Source of the DNA: Granulicella aggregans
GTDB lineage: Bacteria > Acidobacteriota > Terriglobia > Terriglobales > Acidobacteriaceae
DNA: 64,000 nt
Direction of reading: 5' to 3'
Assembly: GCF_025685565.1 (NCBI RefSeq)
Contig: NZ_JAGSYE010000002.1
Location: 1,302,001 to 1,366,000, forward strand
Shown piece after piece: positions 51,920 to 59,940 of this stretch. Made by a program: the position numbers and the translations under genes. How positions within the stretch are numbered: position 1 is the stretch's first letter; each line of letters opens with the position of its first letter. Under the pieces are notes generated by a model, which was given only the letters and a program-made list of their open reading frames with translations, was not told where the DNA came from and did not search any database.

Positions 51920-52696
51920 CTACTGGTTGACGCCGCTGGCCAGAAAGCCGCCGTCGACAACCAGGATCTCGCCGGTGATGAAGGCTGCGGCTTCGCTCGC
52001 CAGGAATATCGCGGAGCCCACAAGCTCTTCTGTCTTTCCGAATCGCCCCATCGGCGTGCGCAACTTCAGTTCTTTGCCCCGCTCACTTTTGTCGAGTAAC
52101 TCTGCGTTGAGCGCTGTGCGAAAGACTCCCGGCGCGATGGCGTTGACCGTCACTCCCTGCGAACTCCACTCGACGGCAAGCGATTTCGTCAGCGCTCCTA
52201 CAGCGGCCTTCGAGGCGGCGTAAGCGGTGACCTCCTTCAGGCTGACGAAGGTATTCAGAGACGCAATGTTGATGATGCGACCGTAGCCGCGTTCCAGCAT
52301 TTGACGGCCAAAGATCTGGCAGGCGCGCAGCGTACCGGTCACGTTCGTGTCCATGATGTCGTTCCATAGCTCTTCGGGGAAGTCGACAGTCGGAGCGCGC
52401 TTGATCTTGCCGGCACAGTTGATGAGGATGTCGACCTTGCCGAAGGCCTCGAGCGAGGCTGTGAGCAGATGCTCCAGGGAGCCGCGGTCGCTGACGTCGG
52501 AGGGTACTCGCAGCGACTTCACACCGTGGGCTTCGATTGCATCCGCCGCTTCATCCACCTGCTCCTGCCGCCGCGAGGTGGCGGCAACGTCAGCCCCGGC
52601 TTCCGCAAGACCAACAGCCATGGCGAGGCCGATGCCTGACGTTCCGCCGATGACGACCGCCGACTTACCCGTGAGATCGAACAAGGTACTTCCCAT
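51920..52696 (-). CDS. SDR oxidoreductase (2-deoxy-gluconate/gluconate dehydrogenase-like)
   Basis: A protein of 258 residues. Glycine motif VIGGTSGIGLAMA, NCAGKIKRAPT, catalytic Ser in IASLNTF and YAASK. The profile resembles KduD/IdnO-type sugar-acid dehydrogenases. Its operon partners are gluconokinase and a tagaturonate-epimerase-family protein, so it probably reduces or oxidises a keto-sugar acid of the uronate route. AAAGGC lies upstream. Confidence 0.87.
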   Translation of the reverse strand: MGSTLFDLTGKSAVVIGGTSGIGLAMAVGLAEAGADVAATSRRQEQVDEAADAIEAHGVKSLRVPSDVSDRGSLEHLLTASLEAFGKVDILINCAGKIKRAPTVDFPEELWNDIMDTNVTGTLRACQIFGRQMLERGYGRIINIASLNTFVSLKEVTAYAASKAAVGALTKSLAVEWSSQGVTVNAIAPGVFRTALNAELLDKSERGKELKLRTPMGRFGKTEELVGSAIFLASEAAAFITGEILVVDGGFLASGVNQ

Positions 52697-52712
52697 TTGC
52701 TGACTTGCCTTT

Positions 52713-53210
52713 CTACTTCGTTGACTGAATTCGTTGGATGATCTCTGCGACTACTGCTTCGGGGTCGCGATCGTTCTTCACGACAAGCGCGTCGTTCGGC
52801 GATTCAAGCGTGGCAAGTTGGCTATCGAGCAGCGCGGGTGTCATGAACTCATGATGGCGAGCGGCGAGGCGCTGCTGAAGCAGTTCGCGGGGAAGATCGA
52901 GCAGGCAGAAGGTCACCGTCCCTGGAGGCATGCCAGCGGCGAGCGTGTGACGATACGTATCCTTCAGCGCGGAACACGCGAGCACGCCGCTGGTGCCGCC
53001 GCCGTGCCATTCGCGCAACAGCGCGTTGAGCGTTTCGAGCCACGGTTGGCGGTCGGCATCGTTCAGCGGATGTCCAGCGGCCATCTTGGCCTTGTTCGCA
53101 GCAGGATGATAGTCGTCGGCATCGGCAAAGATCGCGCCGGTGCGCTCGGCGAGCAGATTGCCGATCGTTGACTTGCCCGAACCGCTTACTCCCATAACGA
53201 CAACAATCAT
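52713..53210 (-). CDS. gntK: Gluconokinase
   Basis: A P-loop kinase of 165 residues. It has VMGVSGSGKST, DADDYHPAANKAKMAAGHPLNDADR cut into substrate-binding segments, SALKDTYR and LAARHHEF. It makes 6-phosphogluconate from gluconate and ATP. It starts 2 bp after the uxaE-like stop. Confidence 0.94.
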   Translation of the reverse strand: MIVVVMGVSGSGKSTIGNLLAERTGAIFADADDYHPAANKAKMAAGHPLNDADRQPWLETLNALLREWHGGGTSGVLACSALKDTYRHTLAAGMPPGTVTFCLLDLPRELLQQRLAARHHEFMTPALLDSQLATLESPNDALVVKNDRDPEAVVAEIIQRIQSTK

Positions 53211-53212
53211 CT

Positions 53213-54481
53213 TCAGTCCTTAGAACCCAGAAAGACTGGCTTGATATGCCGGTCGAAGAGGTTGGTGGTGACGTTCTTCGCCACGATCTCCTCGTTTGCC
53301 TCAAGCGTCTTCAGATAGCGGTCGCCCATCTTCGCAGCGACCTTGAATCCGACGTGGAGAAGCTGCCGGAAGCTCTGATTGTAAGCCGGGTTGGACTGGT
53401 CGTGGCGGAGCGCGGAGGTGAACTGCTCGCTGGTCCAAGTCTCGACGTTAGAAGGAAGCGGTAAGGCAGCAGGATCGATGTCGATGACAGTGGCGTAAGG
53501 AGCGCAGAGTTCGGCGCTGTGTGCGTGGGCTTCGGCGTAGACCTCCTTTGCGAGGGCGAGACCGTCACCGCCGGACTCCGCGAGGCCGATGATCTCTTCG
53601 AGCCACGTGGTTCCTGCGGTCTTAAGGTGAACACCTGCGCCGGTCTTGGTCACGGCGGCGTGGATGGATTTGTAGATGGAGAATTTGTCCGACCCGGAGT
53701 GGACGCTGAGCTTCAGGTTCGAGGGCAGGCCGTAGGTCTTGATCGCGAAGGCGATAGCGGCAAGATCTTCCTCGAACTCCTTGGCGAACTGCGCTACATC
53801 GCCGACGTAGTCGACACCCTTGTTGAAACGTCCGGTGAACTTAGGCGCGATCGTCTGGATGGCGATTTTCTCGTCGGCGATCGCGGCCAGGATGATGAGC
53901 AGTTCGACAGGCGTCTGCGGTGAGTCGGTCTCGTCCATCGAGATCTCCGGCACGAAACGACCGATTCCCTTGTTCTCCAGCAGTGAGCGATAGATCAGGC
54001 CAGCGTGCTGGACCGCGGCGAGAAACTTGTTGGCTACGCCGGAGACGAAAGCGGCGTCGGTATGGAAGGGCGCGGCGATGCCGGGGATCGCGACTTCGCC
54101 GATGAGTTCCGGGTGGCGGGCAAGGAAGGCAGCGACATCGGCCTCCTTCGCAGGCTTGCCGATCAGGTCGGCGACATCGATGGTGAAAAAGTCACAGGGC
54201 GCAAGGAAGCGCGGCACCGTCGTGAGATTGATGTGATCGGCGTCGAGGAAGTAGGGCTTCGTCCAGCCCAGCGCTGCGACGGCGGCATCGGCGGCGGCCC
54301 GGGTCTGCCCTGGCTCGGAGCCAATGATGGTGTGCTCACGGTTGGACTTGTTCCAGACCGGAACGACCTCAACCCCGGCCCGAAGCGCGAGGATGCAGGC
54401 AGCCAGTTGTGCTTTTGCCTGATGGGCGAAACGGTCGCCAACGCCAATGGAGAAGCGGGGTAACTCGAGAGCTTCGGACAT
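53213..54481 (-). CDS. uxaE: Tagaturonate epimerase family protein (UxaE-like)
   Basis: A protein of 422 residues. The opening FSIGVGDRFAHQAKAQLAA and the later DADHINLTTVPRF and KLSVHSGSDKFSIYKS match the UxaE tagaturonate/fructuronate epimerase family as I know it. It would interconvert tagaturonate and fructuronate, bypassing separate galacturonate and glucuronate routes. It lies directly before gntK and the SDR. The start at 54481 follows GGAAGGA. Confidence 0.75.
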   Translation of the reverse strand: MSEALELPRFSIGVGDRFAHQAKAQLAACILALRAGVEVVPVWNKSNREHTIIGSEPGQTRAAADAAVAALGWTKPYFLDADHINLTTVPRFLAPCDFFTIDVADLIGKPAKEADVAAFLARHPELIGEVAIPGIAAPFHTDAAFVSGVANKFLAAVQHAGLIYRSLLENKGIGRFVPEISMDETDSPQTPVELLIILAAIADEKIAIQTIAPKFTGRFNKGVDYVGDVAQFAKEFEEDLAAIAFAIKTYGLPSNLKLSVHSGSDKFSIYKSIHAAVTKTGAGVHLKTAGTTWLEEIIGLAESGGDGLALAKEVYAEAHAHSAELCAPYATVIDIDPAALPLPSNVETWTSEQFTSALRHDQSNPAYNQSFRQLLHVGFKVAAKMGDRYLKTLEANEEIVAKNVTTNLFDRHIKPVFLGSKD

Positions 54482-54600
54482 GCGTGATTCCTTCCGCGAA
54501 AGTGGGCTAATTGGTCGTACCACTTCCACGTCGATCAGCATACACGCTTCCCTGCCGGTTCGTCGCGAGCCGGGTAGACATGCCGTAGACTCATGGCATC

Positions 54601-55323
54601 TTGCCTAACATCTTTCATCCGGAGCTGCACCCGTTGTTCGAGACGCTGGGCTACGTGGGCGGATATGCGCTCTACCGCCGAGAGCGCCACCAGCAGGGCG
54701 ATGCGCTCACCGAAGACAAGCGCTGGGTGGTGATCGCCGCAGCGGCGATTGGCGCGCTGGTCGGCAGCAGGGCGCTGGGGCTGCTGGAGCAGGCTCCACG
54801 GATGGGGCTGCACTGGGCGGACGTGCTGCGGCCGGGCGGCAAGACGATCGTCGGCGGTCTGCTGGGCGGGTGGATCGCGGTCGAGGTCGCAAAGCGTTTT
54901 TCGGGCATTCGGTCGCGCACGGGTGACCTGTTTGCGATCCCGTTATGCGTAGGCATCGCGATTGGGCGAATCGGCTGCTTTCTTGCCGGGCTGGCGGATG
55001 ACACTTACGGGAAAGCCACAACGCTGCCATGGGGCGTGGACTTTGGCGATGGAGTGCGCAGGCATCCGACGCAGCTTTATGAGCTTCTGTTTCTGGTGGC
55101 GCTAGGGTGGTTGCTTTGGCGTTGGAACGCGAAGCCGCATGTAAATGGGAGGATCTTTCGCGCCTTCATGGCGGCGTATCTCACGTGGCGATTGGCGATT
55201 GATTTTCTGAAGCCGCAACCACTGGTGCACGGAATGAACTGGATTCAATGGGCTTGCGTGGCTGGCCTTGTCATACTCGTTGTCGGAGAGATGTATCCAA
55301 CACGCGAGGTGGTCGATGCCTGA
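54601..55323 (+). CDS. Divergent Lgt-like integral membrane protein
   Basis: A protein of 240 residues with several membrane helices. It keeps Lgt landmarks: GGLLGGWIAVEV, GRIGCFLAGLADDTYG (Arg123, corresponding to Arg143 of E. coli Lgt) and HPTQLYE, plus the Arg of YLTWRLAIDF near Lgt Arg239. The essential His103 of Lgt (SFHGG) is replaced by TIVGG, and the NFxNGE signature is CFLAGL. Ordinary prolipoprotein diacylglyceryl transfer is therefore doubtful; a related lipid transfer or binding function is possible. It starts at TTG and begins a five-gene operon with overlapping junctions. Confidence 0.8.
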   Translation: MPNIFHPELHPLFETLGYVGGYALYRRERHQQGDALTEDKRWVVIAAAAIGALVGSRALGLLEQAPRMGLHWADVLRPGGKTIVGGLLGGWIAVEVAKRFSGIRSRTGDLFAIPLCVGIAIGRIGCFLAGLADDTYGKATTLPWGVDFGDGVRRHPTQLYELLFLVALGWLLWRWNAKPHVNGRIFRAFMAAYLTWRLAIDFLKPQPLVHGMNWIQWACVAGLVILVVGEMYPTREVVDA

Positions 55324-55567
55324 ACCGAAGTTCTTCAAGAACATTGGCTTGAAGATAATAGCCTGCTGCGCGGCAGCAGCCGTGCTGTGCCTCGGTTTGT
55401 GCCAAGTAGGTTTCTATCTTGAGCGCAATATCCACGACGGCGCTCCCGGCACTCTCGACACCATAGGAGGAATTGGCTTCGTACTGTCGATAATTGGCTT
55501 GTTCGTTGGCATAGTTGCAGCCATCGCAGAAGCCGCCAACTCGGCGTCGAAGGGAGATAGACCATGA
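55316..55567 (+). CDS. Small two-helix membrane protein, operon gene 2
   Basis: A protein of 83 residues: a short basic N terminus (PEPKFFKNIGLK), helix IIACCAAAAVLCLGLCQVGF, a 25-residue loop and helix GFVLSIIGLFVGIVAAIAEA. The start overlaps the Lgt-like gene by 8 bp and its stop overlaps the next gene (ATGA). It shares the LGLC motif in the first helix with the next two proteins, so the three are probably paralogues. No known family is recognised. Confidence 0.75.
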   Translation: MPEPKFFKNIGLKIIACCAAAAVLCLGLCQVGFYLERNIHDGAPGTLDTIGGIGFVLSIIGLFVGIVAAIAEAANSASKGDRP

Positions 55568-55896
55568 AGACGCCGTGGACGGACAAGACAGGACTCGCGA
55601 AACTCGTCGCGATCTTAGCAACAATTCTTCTGATCTCACTCGGCCTCTGCGGAGCAAACTTCTTTGCTGTTTTGAGTTTCATGGGAAGCCCCGAAGCACC
55701 TCGCGGAGTAACACCCTGGCCGATGAAGCTTCTCGAAGCTACTGGTAGGGCTGAACTGATTGCAATCTTCGGCAGCACCTTCGCTCTGCTGCTGGTTCTA
55801 GTCATCTCCTCAGGCAGAGCGGTGATACAGCGGCTGAACCTCAGCGAAAAGCAAAAGAGCCAGGGGGTGTCGAGCGATGAAGATGCCATGGGCTGA
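55564..55896 (+). CDS. Small two-helix membrane protein, operon gene 3
   Basis: A protein of 110 residues. It opens KTPWTDKTGLAKLVAI, then a helix with LLISLGLCGANFFAVL, a loop with PEAPRGVTPWP, and a second helix (IAIFGSTFALLLVLVI). A polar C-terminal tail follows. The N-terminal half is clearly related to gene 4 (PW-D-TG-AK, GLCGAN). It overlaps its neighbours on both sides. Confidence 0.75.
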   Translation: MKTPWTDKTGLAKLVAILATILLISLGLCGANFFAVLSFMGSPEAPRGVTPWPMKLLEATGRAELIAIFGSTFALLLVLVISSGRAVIQRLNLSEKQKSQGVSSDEDAMG

Positions 55897-56182
55897 TAGA
55901 ACGGGACCCGCGAAAACGGCCGCGATCTTCGCTGTTTTATTTCTCGTCTCAGCGGGGCTATGCGGAGCGAACCTTGTTTTATTCTCTCGATTCGCAACGA
56001 TCAGCGGTGGAACTCCGCCGCCGGATCGACCTGTATGGGCTTCCATGACCCTCATCAGCACCGCCTTCCTCGAGTTGCTCGGGATGGGTACTGGCGCACT
56101 CGGTCTGATCGTTCTTGGCATAACCGCAGGAGTATCTGCAATCTATAAGAAGTTGATCGCACATAAAAAGGAAGAACAGTAA
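55877..56182 (+). CDS. Small two-helix membrane protein, operon gene 4
   Basis: A protein of 101 residues: KMPWADRTGPAKTAAIFAVL, GLCGANLVLFSRF, a Pro-rich loop (SGGTPPPDRPVW), a second helix (GTGALGLIVLGITAGVSAI) and a lysine-rich tail (KKLIAHKKEE). It overlaps gene 3 by 20 bp and ends at TAATG, overlapping the radical SAM start. It is paralogous to genes 2 and 3. Confidence 0.75.
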   Translation: MKMPWADRTGPAKTAAIFAVLFLVSAGLCGANLVLFSRFATISGGTPPPDRPVWASMTLISTAFLELLGMGTGALGLIVLGITAGVSAIYKKLIAHKKEEQ

Positions 56183-57597
56183 TGGCCCAAACCCGCGATT
56201 ACCTCTTTTACGACACCGCCGTCTCCATCTGCACGACCTGCTATCGCCGCATCGACGCCAAGATCGTCTTCGAAGACAACAAGGTCTTCATGCTCAAACG
56301 ATGCCCGGAGCACGGCTTCGAGCGCGTGCTGATGGCCGACGATATCGACTACTATCGACGCTGCCGCGAGGTCTTCATCAAGCCGCCCGAGATGCCCGCG
56401 CACTACAACACGCCGGTGAAGTACGGTTGCCCCTACGACTGCGGCCTATGCCCCGACCACGAGCAGCATTCGTGCCTGTCGCTGATCGAGATTTGCGACG
56501 CCTGCAACCTGAGTTGCCCCATCTGCTATGCGGAGAGCGGACCGCACCGCACGACCTATCGTTCCATGGAAGAGATTGATGCGATGCTCGACGCCGTCGT
56601 ATCGAACGAGCTCCAGCCCGACATCGTGCAGATCTCAGGCGGCGAGCCGACGATTCATCCGGACTTCTTTGCTGTCCTCGACGCGGCCAAGCGACGCCCG
56701 ATCAAGCACCTGATGGTCAACACGAACGGAATCCGCATCGCGCAGGAAGAGGGCTTCGCCGAGCGACTGGCAACCTACATGCCGGAGTTTGAGCTTTATC
56801 TGCAGTTCGACTCGCTGCGGCGCGATCCGCTGATGCAGTTGCGCGGAGCAGACCTGCGTTTAATCCGCGAGAAGGCGCTGGAGAAGCTGAACCGCCTAAA
56901 TGTGTCGACCACGCTCGTCGTCACCGTCGAACGCGGCTTGAACGACGAAGAGATGGGCAGCATCATTGAGTTTGCTCTGCAGCAGCCATGTGTTCGCGGG
57001 GTCACCTTCCAACCCGTACAGCAGGCTGGACGACTACAGGGGTACGATCCGGCGGTGCATCGGTTGACGCTGAGCGAGGTCCGTCGACGCATCCTCGAAC
57101 AGACGAGCGTCTTCAAGCCCGAGGACCTGATCCCTGTGCCCTGCCATCCGGACTCGCTGGCGATGGCGTATGCGATGAAGCTCGAAGGCAAGGTAGTGCC
57201 GCTTACCGGCATGATCGAGCCCGATGTACTGATCAATGGCGGCCGAAACACCATCATCTACGAGCGCGATGAGGCGGTTCGCGGCCAGATCTTCAAGCTC
57301 TTCTCCACGAACCATTCGCCACAGTCGCAGGCCAACACGCTGCGCGAGCTGCTCTGCTGCCTGCCGCAGGTGCAGGCACCGCAGCTTGGCTACAACAACC
57401 TCTTCCGCATCCTGATCGTCGCATTCATCGATGCGCAGAGCTTCGATCTGCGCTCGATCAAGAAGACCTGCGTCCACATCGCCCACCCCGATGGCAAGCG
57501 GCTGATTCCGTTCGACACGTACAACATGTTCTATCGGGATGGGCTTGAACAGACGCGGCTCGAACCGCTGCGGGAGCGGGCACTTGCTTCGATGTAG
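56182..57597 (+). CDS. Radical SAM protein of the tetraether/membrane-spanning lipid synthase type
   Basis: A protein of 471 residues. Cysteines: an N-terminal CTTC and CPEH set (17, 20, 41), CPYDCGLC (83, 87, 90), the radical SAM CxxxCxxC (108, 112, 115, in CNLSCPIC) and SGGEP (152-156). Further cysteines follow (PCHPDS, ELLCCLPQ, KKTC). The GCPYDCGLCP motif followed by LIEICDACNLSCPICYAES is that of the family containing M. jannaschii MJ0619 (Tes), which joins lipid tails; Acidobacteria are known to make iso-diabolic acid. The substrate is inferred. It ends a five-gene operon with stop/start overlaps. Confidence 0.85.
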   Translation: MAQTRDYLFYDTAVSICTTCYRRIDAKIVFEDNKVFMLKRCPEHGFERVLMADDIDYYRRCREVFIKPPEMPAHYNTPVKYGCPYDCGLCPDHEQHSCLSLIEICDACNLSCPICYAESGPHRTTYRSMEEIDAMLDAVVSNELQPDIVQISGGEPTIHPDFFAVLDAAKRRPIKHLMVNTNGIRIAQEEGFAERLATYMPEFELYLQFDSLRRDPLMQLRGADLRLIREKALEKLNRLNVSTTLVVTVERGLNDEEMGSIIEFALQQPCVRGVTFQPVQQAGRLQGYDPAVHRLTLSEVRRRILEQTSVFKPEDLIPVPCHPDSLAMAYAMKLEGKVVPLTGMIEPDVLINGGRNTIIYERDEAVRGQIFKLFSTNHSPQSQANTLRELLCCLPQVQAPQLGYNNLFRILIVAFIDAQSFDLRSIKKTCVHIAHPDGKRLIPFDTYNMFYRDGLEQTRLEPLRERALASM

Positions 57598-57600
57598 AGA

Positions 57601-57623
57601 CGGTTTGATCCTTCGATCAACCG
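57601..57623. terminator. Possible bidirectional terminator hairpin
   Basis: CGGTTTGATC pairs with GATCAACCG around CTTC with one bulged T. It lies between the radical SAM gene (+) and vapC (-). No long T-tract is present. Confidence 0.4.
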
Positions 57624-57624
57624 G

Positions 57625-58011
57625 CTACACCTTACGCACCACGCCCGAATATCCTTCCAGTGCCTTGTCTGAAGTCAACAAGACGAGCCCCTCACTCATC
57701 GCCTGAGCCATCAGCGCGCGGTCGAACGGGTCCTTGTGCAAAAGGGGCAAGGAGCTGACCGCGAAGGCATGATCGCTCGTAAATGCCAGTTCGCCATAGC
57801 CATGAGCCAGGAGTCCCCGCCGCAACACTCTTGGTTCGACATCAAAGTCCGGGCGCTCAAGCCCGCGCTTGATGGCGACCTCCCAGATGCTGATCGAGCT
57901 GAAGATCACCTCGTTCGCAGGGTCAGTGATCAATTCACTCGCCGATTTCGACAAAAGCTTGGACCGGGACGAAGCCCAGATCAGAAGGTGTGTGTCCAGG
58001 AGCAGCTTCAA
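57625..58011 (-). CDS. vapC: PIN domain toxin (VapC-type)
   Basis: A PIN-domain ribonuclease of 128 residues. It has LLLDTHLLIW (Asp6), SSISIWEVAIK (Glu near 43), KDPFDRALMAQAM (Asp near 93 and 96) and LLTSDKAL (Asp). It follows the antitoxin gene with an ATGA overlap, the usual TA arrangement. It likely cleaves RNA, typically tRNA or rRNA. Confidence 0.92.
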   Translation of the reverse strand: MKLLLDTHLLIWASSRSKLLSKSASELITDPANEVIFSSISIWEVAIKRGLERPDFDVEPRVLRRGLLAHGYGELAFTSDHAFAVSSLPLLHKDPFDRALMAQAMSEGLVLLTSDKALEGYSGVVRKV

Positions 58012-58259
58012 TCTTGTTTCCCATAGAACATCTCTTCAATCTCTGCCTGGCCCATCGTGTCGAAGTCGTCCGGCACCTTGCATTGGCCATCGAGAAATCC
58101 AATCCGCTTTATCGCCTTTGCCTTTGGATCTTCGTCGATCGCCGTCACCTTCACCAGCGGCTTGCCCGCGCGCGCGATGATGAACGGCTCACCCTTCACG
58201 GCCTTCTCCACCAGCCTCGAAAGGTGCGTCTTCGCCTCATGCATATTCACGGTTTCCAT
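58008..58259 (-). CDS. Phd/YefM-type antitoxin
   Basis: A protein of 83 residues. The opening VNMHEAKTHLSRLVEKAVKGEPFIIARAGKP is the Phd/YefM antitoxin fold, cut here by a Gly/Pro turn. The C-terminal DFDTMGQAEIEEMFYG would wrap the toxin. The start is followed by an ATGA overlap with vapC. It likely autorepresses the pair. Confidence 0.92.
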   Translation of the reverse strand: METVNMHEAKTHLSRLVEKAVKGEPFIIARAGKPLVKVTAIDEDPKAKAIKRIGFLDGQCKVPDDFDTMGQAEIEEMFYGKQD

Positions 58260-58359
58260 CTTTCAAGCTTAGCTTAGTCCGCTAGACTTAGTCCACTTGC
58301 AGGCATAAGCCTTTGCCTTCTCCATGTTCAAATAGAACTCAAAGGAATCGAGCAAAAAA

Positions 58360-59457
58360 ATGCCTCTGAACTGTGGAATTGTAGGTCTGCCGAACGTCGG
58401 CAAGAGCACCATCTTCAACGCACTCACCAGCGCCAAGGCCCAGGCCGCGAACTACCCCTTCTGCACGATCGACCCCAACACCGGCGTCGTCACGGTCCCG
58501 GATGAGCGGCTCGCGAAGATCGCCGCGCTGATCCAGCCTAAGAGCCTTGTTCCCACCACAATGGAGTTCATCGACATCGCCGGCCTGGTCGAAGGCGCGT
58601 CGAAGGGCGAAGGCCTCGGCAACCAGTTCCTCGGCCATATCCGCGCCACCGATGCGGTCTGCCACGTCGTCCGCTGCTTTGATGACGCCGAGGTGATCCA
58701 CGTCGCCGGCGGCGTCAACCCGCTGCACGACATCGACATCATCAACACCGAACTCCTGCTGGCCGATCTCGACACCGTCGAGAAGCGTTTCACCAAGGTA
58801 GAGCGCTCCGCCAAGGCCACCGCCGACCAGAAGATCAAGGCTGAGCACGCGACGCTACAGAAGCTGCTTGCGGTGCTGAACGCGGGCAAACCAGCGCGCA
58901 CTGCTGACCTCACCGACGAAGAACGCCTCATCGCTCGCGATCTATTCCTGATCACCATGAAGCCGCAGCTCTACGTCGCCAACGTTGACGAGGCCGGTCT
59001 CAATGACGGCAACGCCTACACGAAGCTCGTCGAGGAACGTGCCCAGGAAGAAGGCGCGCAGGTCGTCAGCATCTGCGGAGCGCTCGAGAGCGAGATTGCG
59101 CTGTTGGAGCCGGAGGAGCGGGCGGAGTTTCTTGATGCCGCCGGATTGAAGGAGCCGGGATTGAATCGGCTGATCCACTCGGCGTACCGGTTGCTGGATC
59201 TGATCACGTACTTCACGGCTGGCGTGCAGGAGGTTCGGGCGTGGACCATCAAACGCGGCACCAAGGCTCCGGGAGCGGCGGGCGTGATCCACTCGGACTT
59301 CGAGAAGGGCTTCATCAAGGCGGACTGCTATGCGTCGGATGATCTCTTCCTCTACGGCAGCGAGCAAGCCGTGAAAGAAAAGGGTCTACTGCGGTCGGAA
59401 GGTAAGGAGTACATCGTCAAGGACGGCGACATCCTCTTCTTCAAATTCAACGTGTAA
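58360..59457 (+). CDS. ychF: Redox-regulated ATPase YchF
   Basis: A protein of 365 residues. GIVGLPNVGKSTIFNALT (P-loop), FIDIAGLVEGASKGEGLGN (switch/G3) and the NVDE motif (in place of NKxD), which gives YchF its ATP preference. The C-terminal TGS domain ends in LFFKFNV. It binds the ribosome or proteasome-like partners in the stress response. AAAGGA lies upstream. Confidence 0.96.
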   Translation: MPLNCGIVGLPNVGKSTIFNALTSAKAQAANYPFCTIDPNTGVVTVPDERLAKIAALIQPKSLVPTTMEFIDIAGLVEGASKGEGLGNQFLGHIRATDAVCHVVRCFDDAEVIHVAGGVNPLHDIDIINTELLLADLDTVEKRFTKVERSAKATADQKIKAEHATLQKLLAVLNAGKPARTADLTDEERLIARDLFLITMKPQLYVANVDEAGLNDGNAYTKLVEERAQEEGAQVVSICGALESEIALLEPEERAEFLDAAGLKEPGLNRLIHSAYRLLDLITYFTAGVQEVRAWTIKRGTKAPGAAGVIHSDFEKGFIKADCYASDDLFLYGSEQAVKEKGLLRSEGKEYIVKDGDILFFKFNV

Positions 59458-59490
59458 CTCTTCAAGCATCCCCTGTGCGGGAAAAGGAAC

Positions 59491-59901
59491 ATGATGGTTG
59501 CGATTCAAGTCGAATATCAGGGAGACCTGCACTGTAAGGCAGTGCATGGTCCGTCTCATACAGAACTCACCACCGACGCTCCTAAAGACAATCAGGGGCG
59601 CGGCGAAAGCTTTTCTCCCACCGACCTTGTCGCGACTGCGCTCGGCAGTTGCATCCTCAGCGTGATGGGCATACTTGCGCGCACGCTGGAGGTTGACATT
59701 ACCGGGGCGACCGCAACGGTCGAAAAGGAGATGACGACCACTGCGCCGAGGATGATCGCGAGCCTGACGGTCCGGGTTCATATCCCCCACGAGATCAGCC
59801 CCGAGAATCAGGCCAAGTTCGAGCGAGCAGCTCATACCTGCCCCGTCCACAAGAGTCTTCACCCGGACGTCAAGGCCCCCATCGAATTTGTCTGGGGTTA
59901 G
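59491..59901 (+). CDS. OsmC family protein
   Basis: A protein of 136 residues with the two redox cysteines of OsmC-like peroxidases: LGSCILSVMGI and AHTCPVHKSLHPDV. It reduces organic hydroperoxides or handles osmotic stress. It follows ychF by 33 bp, and AAAAGGAAC lies upstream. A second ATG at 59494 could also be used. Confidence 0.9.
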   Translation: MMVAIQVEYQGDLHCKAVHGPSHTELTTDAPKDNQGRGESFSPTDLVATALGSCILSVMGILARTLEVDITGATATVEKEMTTTAPRMIASLTVRVHIPHEISPENQAKFERAAHTCPVHKSLHPDVKAPIEFVWG

Positions 59902-59940
59902 AGCCGACGAGATGGTTAGAAGCGCAGACGGGCTTGATGT

